In this document: piece after piece, positions 1 to 7,888 of the stretch | Numbering within the stretch: the first letter of the stretch is position 1 | Layout: each line of letters begins with the position of its first letter | Origin: Thermoflexales bacterium | Lineage (GTDB): Bacteria; Chloroflexota; Anaerolineae; J036; Brachytrichaceae | Assembly: GCA_019694215.1 (NCBI GenBank) | Contig: JAIBCK010000035.1 | Location: 1-32,773 of the forward strand | Length of the DNA stretch: 32,773 bases | Reading direction: 5' to 3' | Position numbers and translations under genes: made by a program | The notes under the pieces: generated by a model | The model's database searches: none | Seen by the model: the letters and a program-made list of their open reading frames with translations, nothing else | Told to the model about the DNA's origin: nothing

Positions 1-812
1 GTCACGATCTCGTCCAGGTCCGCGCGCGCGCCAAGCCGCGCGATGGCCTTGCCGGTGAAGAGCCCGTGCGTGCAGGCGACCGATATCCGCCGCGCGCCGC
101 GGTCGCGCAGGCGATCAAACAGCTCGATCAGCGTGCCGCCCGTCGCGATCTCGTCGTCGAGCACGATCACGTCCTTGCCCTCGACATCGCCGACGATGGT
201 GTCGATGATGACGCGATCGTCAGACAGGCGCCGCTTGCTCCCCGCCGCCACCGGCGTCTTGAGCAGCCGCGCCAGCGTCGCCGCGGTCTTGGCATTGCCC
301 AGGTCGGGCGAGACCACGATGGTGTTGTCCAACGCCTGCTTCTCACGGAAGTAGCGCGCCAGCACCGTCAGCGCGTTCAGGTGATCGACCGGGACGTTGA
401 AGAAGCCATGCACCTGCGGCGAGTGCAGCGTCATCGTCAGCACCCGGTTGGCCCCCGCGGTCTGCAGGAGGTCGGCGACGAGACGCCCGGCAATCGAAAT
501 GCGCGGCGCATCCTTCTTGTCGGAGCGCGCATACGCGTAGTGCGGGATCACCGCCGTGGTCCGGAAGGCGCTCGAGCCGCGTGCGACATCGAGCATGAGC
601 AGCAGCTCGAAGAGATGCTCCTGCACCGGCGGCACCAGCGGCTGGATGAGGAAGACGTCCGACTCGCGACAGCTCTCCAACAGTTGGACATACAGGCAGT
701 CATTGCTGAACCGGCGCACATCCACGCCCGACAGCCGGACGCCCAGAAAATCGCACACCTCGCGCGCCAGCTCGGGGTGGGCGCTTCCGCTGAAGATGGT
801 GATGTCACGCAT
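1..812 (-). CDS. prs: Ribose-phosphate pyrophosphokinase (PRPP synthetase), 3' end beyond window
   Basis: This enzyme makes phosphoribosyl pyrophosphate from ribose 5-phosphate and ATP for nucleotide, His and Trp synthesis. About 270 residues are visible from the ATG at 812; full-length enzymes have about 315, so only the C-terminal end is lost off the left edge. The alignment with the family is clear: an N-terminal IFSGSAHPELA stretch, RSDKK near residue 97, LHSPQVHGFFNVPVDH at 129-144, VVSPDLGNAKTA at 166-177, KRR near 193 and the PRPP loop DDEIATGGT at 219-227. The usual DLHA and FSDGE motifs read TLHS and FSND here, so it is a divergent member and could be a specialised paralogue. It starts 23 bp after the dinB-like stop and probably belongs to the same transcript. 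The family call is secure; the catalytic properties are inferred. Confidence 0.9.
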   Translation of the reverse strand, partial: MRDITIFSGSAHPELAREVCDFLGVRLSGVDVRRFSNDCLYVQLLESCRESDVFLIQPLVPPVQEHLFELLLMLDVARGSSAFRTTAVIPHYAYARSDKKDAPRISIAGRLVADLLQTAGANRVLTMTLHSPQVHGFFNVPVDHLNALTVLARYFREKQALDNTIVVSPDLGNAKTAATLARLLKTPVAAGSKRRLSDDRVIIDTIVGDVEGKDVIVLDDEIATGGTLIELFDRLRDRGARRISVACTHGLFTGKAIARLGARADLDEIV

Positions 813-835
813 GATGTTGATCGGCGATCGGGGCC

Positions 836-1306
836 TCAGCCCAGCTGCCGGCGGATGTCTCGAACGTGCATGCTGGCGTGGAGGTGAATCATCTTGATCA
901 TGTCGCCCAACGCACTATCCCCCATCGCGGGATGCCGGCCGTGGCGCGCCAGTTGCGCCTCGTCCAGTCCGCGCGTGAAGTCGGCGATGCGCTGGCGGCC
1001 CGCCCGAAAGGCATCCATCAACCCGGCCGGGTCGGCCTGAAGCGAGCCAGTGCGCTGCGCGTTGAAGCGGTCGATGTCAATCTCTGGCGGCGCGCCGGGG
1101 CCGCCGGCGGCCACATCCCGCAGCACGCGCAGCAGCGTGACCTCGGCGATGACCAGGTGTTCGAGCGCCTGCGCCACCGTCCAGGCGGCGCCTTCGCCGT
1201 AGACGGCCTGCGCCCAGGCGTCCGCGCTCAGGGCATGAAAAAAGGCGAGCGTGCGCTCGCCTTCGCTGAGCAGTTTGTCCGCAAGTGCACCAGATGCTTC
1301 TGTCAT
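836..1306 (-). CDS. DinB-family four-helix protein
   Basis: A 156-residue protein of the DinB/YfiT-like four-helix-bundle superfamily, whose members are metal-binding and often thiol-dependent transferases or isomerases. The putative metal ligands are the His in ALEHLVIAE (about residue 52) and the two His of IHLHASMHVRDI near the C-terminus, the usual HxxxH arrangement. I chose the ATG at 1306 because a GGGTGGGTGAA stretch precedes it; the open frame continues upstream, but there it reads antisense-like sequence inside ctaA. It lies 25 bp after the ctaA stop and 23 bp before prs on the same strand. The substrate cannot be read from the sequence. The superfamily assignment is fairly sure; the thiol partner and reaction are unknown. 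Confidence 0.8.
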   Translation of the reverse strand: MTEASGALADKLLSEGERTLAFFHALSADAWAQAVYGEGAAWTVAQALEHLVIAEVTLLRVLRDVAAGGPGAPPEIDIDRFNAQRTGSLQADPAGLMDAFRAGRQRIADFTRGLDEAQLARHGRHPAMGDSALGDMIKMIHLHASMHVRDIRRQLG

Positions 1307-1331
1307 TTCACCCACCCTTGACCAGATGGTA

Positions 1332-2198
1332 TCACCCCTGATCGCGCACACCGAGCAGCGCCACCCAGGTGAACGCCGCCGTCGCATTGTGCAGCGTCGC
1401 GAGCGGGAGCGGCCGCAGGTTGAGCACCATGAGCGCGCCCAGCGCCGCCTGCACGAGGATGCCGATCCCGGCGGCCAGCGCCCAGTGCCGGGCGGGCCCG
1501 CCGTGCTTCCAGGCCCGCGCCGCCACCCACCACACGGCCACCGCAGTGATGGCCGCCCAGCCACGGTGCAGCCACTGCGCAAACGCCGTCGAGTTGACGT
1601 AGGGTTCGAGCGATCCCGCGCACAACGGCCAACCTTGAGGAAACTGGGCCCCGCATCCGAGCGCCGTCCCCGTCCCGGACACCGAGCCGCCAGATAGCAG
1701 CAGCAGGAAGACCATCACCGCAGCGATGCCGGCCCCCGCGACCAGGCGGCTGCGCCCGCGCCAGTACCACGCCATTGTCACCACCGCACCAAGGGTGAGC
1801 ATCCCGGTGCCCAGGTGCGCGGCGACCGTCCACCACGCCAGCAGCAGCCATACCGTCAGCGCGCCGAGCAGGACCTGCACCGCGAGCACGGCCAGCAAGA
1901 GCCAGGACAGCGCCACCATCCGCGAGGCGTAGCGCCCGCGCAGCGTGCGCACGGTCAGCACAACGATCAATATTGAAACGCTGCCGGCAAAGAAACGGTG
2001 CGCCATTTCGATGATCGCCGGCGCGTGGGCGGCCGGGATCGGGCTGCCATAGCAGAAGGGCCAGTCCGGGCAGCCCAGCCCGGACTCCGTCACCCGCACG
2101 ATGTTGCCGGAGACGACGAGGAAATAGGCCAGCACGGCGGTCAGCGTGGCCAACCGCGCAAAGCGGGCGCGGGTCTCGATGGGGATCCGTGAAAGCAC
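1332..2198 (-). CDS. ctaA: Heme A synthase (CtaA/COX15 family)
   Basis: A 288-residue, eight-helix membrane protein that oxidises the C8 methyl of heme O to give heme A for aa3-type cytochrome oxidase. The two halves repeat the same four-helix plan. Likely heme-ligand His are in EMAHRF (about residue 66), AAHLG (about 128), WLHRGW and TLHNAT. It has the paired cysteines of the Bacillus type in both outer loops: CPDWPFC near 43-49 and LGCGAQF...LCAG in the second half. The start is GTG at 2198. A TATGCT hexamer ends 6 nt before it, so the transcript may be leaderless. No cytochrome oxidase or heme O synthase gene is in the window. Confidence 0.93.
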   Translation of the reverse strand: MLSRIPIETRARFARLATLTAVLAYFLVVSGNIVRVTESGLGCPDWPFCYGSPIPAAHAPAIIEMAHRFFAGSVSILIVVLTVRTLRGRYASRMVALSWLLLAVLAVQVLLGALTVWLLLAWWTVAAHLGTGMLTLGAVVTMAWYWRGRSRLVAGAGIAAVMVFLLLLSGGSVSGTGTALGCGAQFPQGWPLCAGSLEPYVNSTAFAQWLHRGWAAITAVAVWWVAARAWKHGGPARHWALAAGIGILVQAALGALMVLNLRPLPLATLHNATAAFTWVALLGVRDQG

Positions 2199-2204
2199 GG
2201 GCCA

Positions 2205-2210
2205 AGCATA
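2205..2210 (-). promoter_or_regulatory. Possible -10 box (TATGCT) of ctaA
   Basis: TATGCT on the minus strand ends exactly 6 nt before the GTG start of ctaA, which would place the transcription start on the first base of the start codon. No good -35 box is visible and there is no Shine-Dalgarno sequence in the space. It is supported mainly by the same arrangement before several other genes in this window. Confidence 0.35.
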
Positions 2211-2237
2211 CCCGGCCGCGGGAACGAACCGCGTCGG

Positions 2238-3491
2238 CTAGACGTCCAAACGGAAGGCGGGTACGCCGTCGATGACGGGGGCGGGGCAGTCGATGGTAAG
2301 GACGATCAGGCGCTTGCCCGAGGCGGCCAGGCGCGTCACGGCATCGACCAGGGCCGGGTTGGGCAGCGGCGTGATGACGACCTGCACGCTGGTGGTGGGC
2401 AGATGCCGTTGTTCGCTGAACAGGAATAGCCCGCACGGCAGGATCGGGTAGGCGGTGATGGCGGCCAGATTTTCCATCACCCGCATGAACTGGCGCGGCG
2501 AGCGGCGGGCGCGCACGCGCAGGTTGTGCGGCAGGCTGGGCGCGTTGCCATTGGAGGACAGCCCAAACGGCCAACCCTGTTCATCCGCCCAGTGGGCCAG
2601 GCTGGCGGCCACCGAGACCGCCTTCTCGAAGGACTCGACCGCGATGCCCTCCCACTCGCGTTCGTAGGTGCTGACATCGAGCAGCAGCGCGAGACAGGGC
2701 TCGCTGGCGCGCTCGTGCACGCGCGTCTGGAGCTTGCCGCGCCGCGCGCTGGCCTTCCAGTCCACCCAGCGGAAGTCATCGCCCCAGGCGTAGTCGCGCG
2801 CGCCGATGACGCGCAGCGGATCCTCGACCAACGTGCGCAGGGCGTGGAGCGCGCCATATAACTCACGGTTGGGCGCTTGCGGGCCGGTCAAGTCGATCAG
2901 GCGTGGATACACGATCACATCGTCCTGCGTGCCGACCGCGCGCTCGGCGTCACCGATGCCCAGGGCGTCGGTGATGCGCAGTGTGGCATCCGGGAAACGG
3001 TAGTACCCGCGCTGGTTGGCCCGCAGCAGGGCGGCCTTGCTGACGCGCTCGCGCGGGAGCAGGGCCACCCACTGGCCGAGGTCCGGCCCGCGCTTGCCCT
3101 TTTCGGTCAGCCACGCCAGGGTGGGCACGCCAGCCTCTGGATCGGCCTGCGCGAGCAGCGTGAAGGCCTTGGGCGCGGTGTCCATCACCTGGATGCGGCT
3201 GGTTGGCAGGCGGCTTTCATTGATCGTTGTGCGCGTCACGGTGAGGGTCTCGCCGACGCTGAGGCGGCGGGTGCTGAAGTCGCGGACGTAGCGGGTATCG
3301 CGCAGGAGCAGGTTGCGTGAGAGGCGCGCCAGCAACAGCACGACCATGCCGATGGAGAACAGCCCCAGCATGGCGGGCGCGCGCCAGATCACGCCGATCA
3401 CGCCCGCCAGCAGGAAGAGCGGGAACAGGCGCGGCTCGAGCGACGGCTCGTCGGGGGCCGGCTCGGCAAACAGCTTCAGTAGCCTGCGCAT
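2238..3491 (-). CDS. DUF58 domain membrane-anchored protein
   Basis: A 417-residue protein with two N-terminal hydrophobic segments (about residues 22-53) followed by a soluble region ending in a DUF58 domain. The diagnostic DUF58 stretch is visible at about residues 230-260: GARDYAWGDD, then RWVDWKASARRGKLQTR, then HE. The following region (LALLLDVS...) resembles a von Willebrand A-like fold. DUF58 proteins are almost always encoded beside MoxR ATPases and are thought to be their partners or substrates in assembling or maturing cell-envelope or protein complexes. It follows the MoxR gene by 12 bp and is the last gene of a DUF4129-moxR-DUF58 operon. The precise role is unknown. Confidence 0.9.
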   Translation of the reverse strand: MRRLLKLFAEPAPDEPSLEPRLFPLFLLAGVIGVIWRAPAMLGLFSIGMVVLLLARLSRNLLLRDTRYVRDFSTRRLSVGETLTVTRTTINESRLPTSRIQVMDTAPKAFTLLAQADPEAGVPTLAWLTEKGKRGPDLGQWVALLPRERVSKAALLRANQRGYYRFPDATLRITDALGIGDAERAVGTQDDVIVYPRLIDLTGPQAPNRELYGALHALRTLVEDPLRVIGARDYAWGDDFRWVDWKASARRGKLQTRVHERASEPCLALLLDVSTYEREWEGIAVESFEKAVSVAASLAHWADEQGWPFGLSSNGNAPSLPHNLRVRARRSPRQFMRVMENLAAITAYPILPCGLFLFSEQRHLPTTSVQVVITPLPNPALVDAVTRLAASGKRLIVLTIDCPAPVIDGVPAFRLDV

Positions 3492-3503
3492 GGGTTTTCT
3501 TCG

Positions 3504-4448
3504 CTAGGCGCGATCGACCGGCGCAGCGACCTTTGTCAGTGTGTCGGCGATGATTTCCTCGGCGCTGCGGTTGCGCAGGCGGGCCTGGGCGTCGAGGACG
3601 AGACGGTGCGTGAGCACGGCCGGCGCCATGCGCTTGACATCATCGGGCAGGACGAAATCGCGGCCGTCCAACGCGGCGCGCGCCTGGGCGGCGCGATACA
3701 GCGCCAGGCTGCCGCGCGGGCTGACGCCATACTGTGCCCCGGCCGCGCCACGCGTGGCGCGGCACAGGCGCAAGGCGTAGTCGCCCACGCTGCGCTCGAC
3801 GCGCACCTGGCGGATGGCGGTCTGTGCCTCGATCAGCTCGGCGGGTTCGGCGACCGGGCGCAGCGTCGCGAGCGGATCGTCATGCTCGTAGCGCAGGAGC
3901 ATCTCGCGCTCCTCGCCCTCGCTGGGATAGCCGATCGAGACGCGGGCAAAGAAGCGGTCGATCTGCGCCTCCGGCAGCGGAAAGGTGCCCTCCAGCTCGA
4001 TCGGGTTCTGCGTGGCGATGACGAGGAACGGGCGCGGCAGCGGGCGCGTCTCGCCATCCACCGTTGTCTGCCGTTCCTGCATGGCCTCCAGCAGCGCCGC
4101 CTGCGCGCGCGGGGTGGCGCGATTGATCTCATCGACCAGCAGCACATTGGCGAACACCGGGCCGGGGCGGAACTCAAAGGCCTGCGTCTTCTGGTTGTAG
4201 TACGAGACGCCGGTCACGTCGCTGGGCAGCAGGTCGGGCGCGCCCTGCACCCGCCGGAACTGGCAGTTGAGGCTGCGCGCGAGGGCTTTTGCCAGCGTGG
4301 TCTTGCCGACGCCGGGCGCGTCCTCGAGCAGGAGGTGGCCGTCGCACAGCAGGGCGATCAGGGCAAGGTCGATGACGTCGTTCTTGCCGACGATGACGGC
4401 GCGCACGTTGGCGCGCAGGCGGTCGATCAGGGGGGTGATGTCTTTCAT
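3504..4448 (-). CDS. MoxR-family AAA+ ATPase
   Basis: A 314-residue MoxR-type AAA+ chaperone-like ATPase. Visible motifs are Walker A in EDAPGVGKTTLAKAL (about residues 41-55), Walker B in LLVDEINRATPRAQ (about 105-118), sensor 1 in VIATQNPIE, and LPEAQIDRFFARV with the following lid helices. MoxR proteins use ATP to insert cofactors or remodel partner complexes, usually with a DUF58 protein bearing a VWA-like region. Its ATG overlaps the stop of the upstream DUF4129 gene as ATGA (4445-4448), a sign of translational coupling, and DUF58 follows after 12 bp. The family assignment is firm; the client is unknown. Confidence 0.95.
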   Translation of the reverse strand: MKDITPLIDRLRANVRAVIVGKNDVIDLALIALLCDGHLLLEDAPGVGKTTLAKALARSLNCQFRRVQGAPDLLPSDVTGVSYYNQKTQAFEFRPGPVFANVLLVDEINRATPRAQAALLEAMQERQTTVDGETRPLPRPFLVIATQNPIELEGTFPLPEAQIDRFFARVSIGYPSEGEEREMLLRYEHDDPLATLRPVAEPAELIEAQTAIRQVRVERSVGDYALRLCRATRGAAGAQYGVSPRGSLALYRAAQARAALDGRDFVLPDDVKRMAPAVLTHRLVLDAQARLRNRSAEEIIADTLTKVAAPVDRA

Positions 4449-5767
4449 GCGTTTGTAGGGTTGGCTTCCGGTGCCGGCGGGGCGGTCTGACGCAACCGCG
4501 ACCAGCTGGCTTGTATGTCGCGCAGGCTCTGGAGCGTATCTGGTAATTCACCGTAATGCGCGGCGATGTAGGCGGCGGTGATGCGGCCGGCCTCGGCCCC
4601 GGCGCCCGGGAAGGCGCGCTCGAGCGCGGGCACGTATTCGCTGGGCGTCTGGGCCGGGCGGCGCGCCTCGCCACGGCGGGCGGCCTCGGCGGCCATGCGG
4701 GCGTAGATCAGACGGATGGTGGCTGCGGCCAGCCGGCGCGAGATGGCGCGCCGCAGCCCGGCCGCAACGCCAGCGGGCTCGACGGGCTCGCTCGCCGGGA
4801 GGGCCTCGGGCATCCCGGCATCGGCGGTCCGGGCCGCCCGCGCACGGCGGGCCTGCGCCACCTGCGCGCCCAACGCAAACAACACCACCAGCGCCAGCGC
4901 GGCCACGGCGATGCCGATGGTGATCGCGCTGGAGACGATGGGCGAGGGTGCAGCGGCAGGACTGGTCTCGGGCAGGAGCGGGTTTGTGTTGCCCGAAATG
5001 GAGAGGTTGGCCAGGAACGCCTCCATGCGCCGCATGAAGTCGGCCAGGGCCTCCGGCGAGATGAACATCAGAAAGAGACCCCCCGCCAGGCCGACGATCA
5101 CGACAAGCGGCAGCATGAGGATGAAGACCAGGAGTTGGGCAACCCGCGTGATGCTCTCGACGTTGAACGCGAGCAACGTCAGGGCCATCAGGGTCAGCGC
5201 GCCGAGCTCTACAAGCCCGAGCGTGCGCCACCAGCCTGGCCGCCGCAGCGCGCGCGGGTCGATGTCCTGGTGGTCGGCCACCGCCCTGAGCAGTGCGAGC
5301 TGCAGCGCGATCAATGTGGTGACGACGAAGATCACCATCAGCCCGGTCTGCGCGCTGACCAGCGCGGTGACGGCCGTGAGGGGCAACCCCAGCCACAACC
5401 GCGTGCGCACGCCGGCGATGTCGAAGCCCTCCTCGGCCAGGGCAAGGCCGCGCGCCCACAGGATGAAGGCGCCACCGATGGCGATGGCAAAGGCGAACAC
5501 GCCGGCGCTGGCGCGTGAGAGCGTGAAGGCGGCGATGACGACGAAAAGGCCAACCAGCAGCACGGTGCGCGCGGCGGGATCGATCTGCGCCTCACCCAGC
5601 ACCAGGCGCGCGAGGGCGACGGCGGCGATGACGGCGGTGACCAGGAGCACGGTCAGTGCCGGGGACAGCGCCGCGCGCGCGGGGGCCAGCAGCGAGAACG
5701 CCATCCCCAGCGCGCTCGCATCCCCCAGCGCATACAGGCCAATCAAGACCAGCCGCGTCCGTGACAT
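4445..5767 (-). CDS. Multi-pass membrane protein with C-terminal DUF4129 domain
   Basis: A 440-residue membrane protein with about eight or nine hydrophobic helices before residue 320, then a soluble tail. The tail has the DUF4129 pattern: RLIYARMAAEAARRGE, a TPSEYVPALE segment and AAYIAAHYGEL. This domain usually sits at the C-terminus of membrane transglutaminase-like proteins encoded with MoxR and DUF58; here no transglutaminase Cys-His-Asp domain is visible. I chose the ATG at 5767; the longer open frame to 5854 translates an intergenic repeat and was rejected. TACACT ends 8 nt before this ATG, so the operon may be transcribed with almost no leader. It is the first gene of the three-gene operon. 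Confidence 0.83.
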   Translation of the reverse strand: MSRTRLVLIGLYALGDASALGMAFSLLAPARAALSPALTVLLVTAVIAAVALARLVLGEAQIDPAARTVLLVGLFVVIAAFTLSRASAGVFAFAIAIGGAFILWARGLALAEEGFDIAGVRTRLWLGLPLTAVTALVSAQTGLMVIFVVTTLIALQLALLRAVADHQDIDPRALRRPGWWRTLGLVELGALTLMALTLLAFNVESITRVAQLLVFILMLPLVVIVGLAGGLFLMFISPEALADFMRRMEAFLANLSISGNTNPLLPETSPAAAPSPIVSSAITIGIAVAALALVVLFALGAQVAQARRARAARTADAGMPEALPASEPVEPAGVAAGLRRAISRRLAAATIRLIYARMAAEAARRGEARRPAQTPSEYVPALERAFPGAGAEAGRITAAYIAAHYGELPDTLQSLRDIQASWSRLRQTAPPAPEANPTNA

Positions 5768-5775
5768 TGGGGGGC

Positions 5776-5781
5776 AGTGTA
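5776..5781 (-). promoter_or_regulatory. Possible -10 box (TACACT) of the DUF4129-moxR-DUF58 operon
   Basis: TACACT on the minus strand lies 8 nt before the ATG at 5767, the same spacing seen for TACAAT at three other genes in the window. No convincing -35 box is present; a GGCGGA-TT-TCCGCC palindrome (5791-5804) lies roughly where one would be and touches the edge of the adjoining repeat element. Confidence 0.4.
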
Positions 5782-5798
5782 AGGCACGCTGGCGGATT

Positions 5799-5925
5799 TC
5801 CGCCGACGGAGGACGGACGACCGAAGACCGAAGACCGAAGACGGAAGAAGGCACGGACGGGGTTGGTCAATTCGCACAAAGCCCATCGGTACCTGCCTCG
5901 GTCCTCGGTCGCCGGTCGTCGGTCC
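5799..5925 (+). repeat. Heptad-armed interspersed element, copy A
   Basis: An imperfect palindromic element of about 127 bp. The left arm contains tandem GACCGAA heptads (about 5819-5840), the core has GGTCAATTCGCACAAAGC and ATCGGTACCTG, and the right arm reads as GACCGNN heptads on the opposite strand. Positions 5840-5920 are identical, inverted, to 6630-6710 (copy B). A third, diverged copy lies at 11887-11996. No ORF in it is credible. The structure is like a MITE or REP-type element, but no target-site duplication is obvious. Confidence 0.8.
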
Positions 5926-6004
5926 CAGTTTCTTACCACCCCTCCACCGCTTCTCCATGCGCCGGGGGCATGCTGGGATCAAGACGTTTGTGGAGGAACG
6001 TGTC

Positions 6005-6613
6005 ATGAACAGAAAGCAAATGAACCTGATGGTGGGTGCGGCGCTGGCGGCGCTGCTGGCGAGTGGATGTGCGACGACGACCGCGCAGGCGGCGGACCCG
6101 GAGGGGTATGGCGGCCCCGGCCGACGCGGTGGCCCACCGCCCGCGACCACGCCCGTCGTGGCGGTCACGCCGGTCAGCGGCGCGTTGAGCCAGGCCGAGA
6201 TCGCCGGCCTGCTGCGGATGCGCGAGGAGGAGAAGCTGGCCCGCGATGTCTACCAGGCGCTCTACGAGACCTGGCACGCCCAGGTGTTCGCCAACATCAC
6301 GCGCAGCGAGCAGACGCACATGGATGCGGTGAAGGGGCTGCTCGATGCGTATGGCCTGACCGATCCTGCGGCGGGTCAGCCGGCCGGCCGCTTCACCGAT
6401 CCCGCGCTGCAGGCGCTGTATGACCAGCTGCTCGCGCGCGGCCGGACCTCACTGGCCGAGGCGTTCAACGTCGGTGTGGCTATCGAAACGTTGGACATCG
6501 AGGACCTCGACGCGGCGCTGGCGCAGACGACGCGCGCAGACATCGTGCAGGTCTACGCTCGCCTGCGCGCCGGCTCGGTCAACCACCTGGCGGCGTTTGG
6601 GAGGCAGGGCTGA
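6005..6613 (+). CDS. DUF2202 ferritin-like lipoprotein
   Basis: A 202-residue protein with an N-terminal lipoprotein signal ending LLASGC (Cys near residue 20) and a DUF2202 domain, a ferritin-like four-helix bundle expected to bind a di-iron or similar metal site. Likely ligands are the Glu cluster in REEEKLARDVY, Glu and His in SEQTHMDAV, Glu in AIETLDIEDL and His in VNHLAAF. The start at 6005 is supported by GGAGG 8 nt upstream; an in-frame ATG at 5957 lacks this and would spoil the signal peptide. The gene stands alone between two inverted repeats (copies A and B). A role in metal or oxidative-stress handling at the cell surface is inferred from the fold only. Confidence 0.85.
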   Translation: MNRKQMNLMVGAALAALLASGCATTTAQAADPEGYGGPGRRGGPPPATTPVVAVTPVSGALSQAEIAGLLRMREEEKLARDVYQALYETWHAQVFANITRSEQTHMDAVKGLLDAYGLTDPAAGQPAGRFTDPALQALYDQLLARGRTSLAEAFNVGVAIETLDIEDLDAALAQTTRADIVQVYARLRAGSVNHLAAFGRQG

Positions 6614-6622
6614 TCGCATTTC

Positions 6623-6744
6623 GTGGACGGACGACCGGCGACCGAGGACCGAGGCAGGTACCGATGGGCTTTGTGCGAATTGACCAACCCCGTCCGTGCC
6701 TTCTTCCGTCGTCGGTCCTCGGTCGCCGGTCATCCGTCGGCGGA
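6623..6744 (-). repeat. Heptad-armed interspersed element, copy B (inverted)
   Basis: The reverse-oriented copy of the element upstream of the DUF2202 gene. The 81 bp at 6630-6710 are the exact reverse complement of 5840-5920. The outer arm carries the same TCCGTCGGCGGA edge sequence as copy A. It fills the space between the DUF2202 stop and the convergent phosphotransferase stop and could also act as a strong bidirectional stem-loop in RNA. Confidence 0.8.
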
Positions 6745-6784
6745 GCGCGGTCGTCCGTCGGCGGGGCGCGGTCGTCCGCCGGCG
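6733..6784 (+). repeat. 21-bp tandem repeat at the edge of copy B
   Basis: Two units of 21 bp (6733-6753 and 6754-6774), differing by one base, plus a 10-bp partial third unit. The unit begins TCCGTCGGCGG and ends GCGCGGTCG. Twenty-one bases equal three heptads, so this looks like local expansion of the element's arm by slippage. Confidence 0.75.
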
Positions 6785-6800
6785 AAGCCGCCGTTCGCGG

Positions 6801-7832
6801 TCAGTAAAACCGCATCTCCCGCACCTCGGCGAGCGCAGCGTCGAGGTCGCCGTCCGGCCAGGCCAGGGCGCGGGCCAGATAGCGGCGGGCGCGGACCTCG
6901 CCGGGCAGGGTGTTCATCATCCAGTCGCGCACCGGGCCGGCCTTGGCCTGTGCCAGGATGTGCTCACAGATCCAATCCAGCCACAGCAGCGATGTGGCAA
7001 GCTCGTAGCCTTTGACGCGCTCGGCCAGACCCGCGTCCTGCGCCGACAGGGCGGACATGACCGGATCCCGAAACGCCGCCCAGGCATCGGCGGTGAGCAG
7101 GTCCTCCTGGTTGGGTCCGGTGCGCAGGTCGGCGATTCCCTCGGCCGGGTCGCTGATCCCGCAGTCCTCCCAGTCCACCATCCCCAGCCGGCCGTCGGGG
7201 CGGCGGATGATGTTGGCGAAGCGAGGGTCGGTGCGCGTGTAGAGCGCGCGATGGGGCGCCGTGCGCAACGTAGAAATCACACCCTGTGCTTTGGCCGCGG
7301 CGCGCGCGAGCAGGTCGGCGGCCGGGCGGGCTTCCGGGCAGGCCGAGCGCGCCCAGTGGCCGTAGCGCTCCATGATCGCGACGCTGCGATCGATCATCTG
7401 GCCGGCGCCCTGCCACAGCCCGCGCGCGCGAGGGGTGCCGTCCGGCGCGGGGCGATGCACCGTCAACCAGAGCGTCGCGAGCGCGGCCATGTCGGCGGGG
7501 GTGGGCGCGCGGCGATCCCACATCTCGCCCTCCATGCGCCGATACACGACCACGGGCCATTGCCCCGCCGCAAGCGCGCCGGCGGGCACCCAGCCCATCA
7601 GCCGCGGCGCGACATCCAGCGCGTCGAGCGAGGACAACGCATACGCCTCGCGCAGCGGGGCGTCGTAGAGCTCGGCGGGCTTGCGGAACTCCTTGGCGAT
7701 GAGGCGCTCACCACGCAGCCGCACGTCGTACAACGTACTACTTTGATGCGCCAGCGGCGCAATCGCCGTCATCGTGAAGCAACCCCGGTCGACCTTGAGG
7801 GCTGCCGCGATCGTCGTGCCACTGTCTGCCAT
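6801..7832 (-). CDS. APH-like phosphotransferase family protein
   Basis: A 343-residue protein with the aminoglycoside phosphotransferase/choline kinase-like fold. An N-lobe Lys is in LIAKEF (about residue 47). The catalytic loop reads RTDPRFANII (about 200-209), with Asp and Asn conserved but the usual His of HxD replaced by Arg. The metal-binding Asp is in MVDWEDCG (about 220). The family phosphorylates small molecules such as antibiotics, choline or homoserine; a role in resistance should not be assumed. It lies 56 bp downstream of the metallo-hydrolase gene on the same strand and ends against repeat copy B. The fold is fairly sure; the substrate is unknown. Confidence 0.8.
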   Translation of the reverse strand: MADSGTTIAAALKVDRGCFTMTAIAPLAHQSSTLYDVRLRGERLIAKEFRKPAELYDAPLREAYALSSLDALDVAPRLMGWVPAGALAAGQWPVVVYRRMEGEMWDRRAPTPADMAALATLWLTVHRPAPDGTPRARGLWQGAGQMIDRSVAIMERYGHWARSACPEARPAADLLARAAAKAQGVISTLRTAPHRALYTRTDPRFANIIRRPDGRLGMVDWEDCGISDPAEGIADLRTGPNQEDLLTADAWAAFRDPVMSALSAQDAGLAERVKGYELATSLLWLDWICEHILAQAKAGPVRDWMMNTLPGEVRARRYLARALAWPDGDLDAALAEVREMRFY

Positions 7833-7888
7833 GCGTTCACGATACGCCGGCCCTGCGCGGGTTGCCGGGCGCTGGCCCGACGATCCGC

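Noticed and set aside
5819-5843. GACCGAA direct repeats as a CRISPR array
   Set aside because: The units are 7 bp, contiguous, without spacers, and part of a palindromic element.
5768-5854. N-terminal extension of the DUF4129 protein
   Set aside because: The extra 29 codons translate the edge of repeat copy A and the promoter region; the ATG at 5767 is followed directly by a membrane helix.
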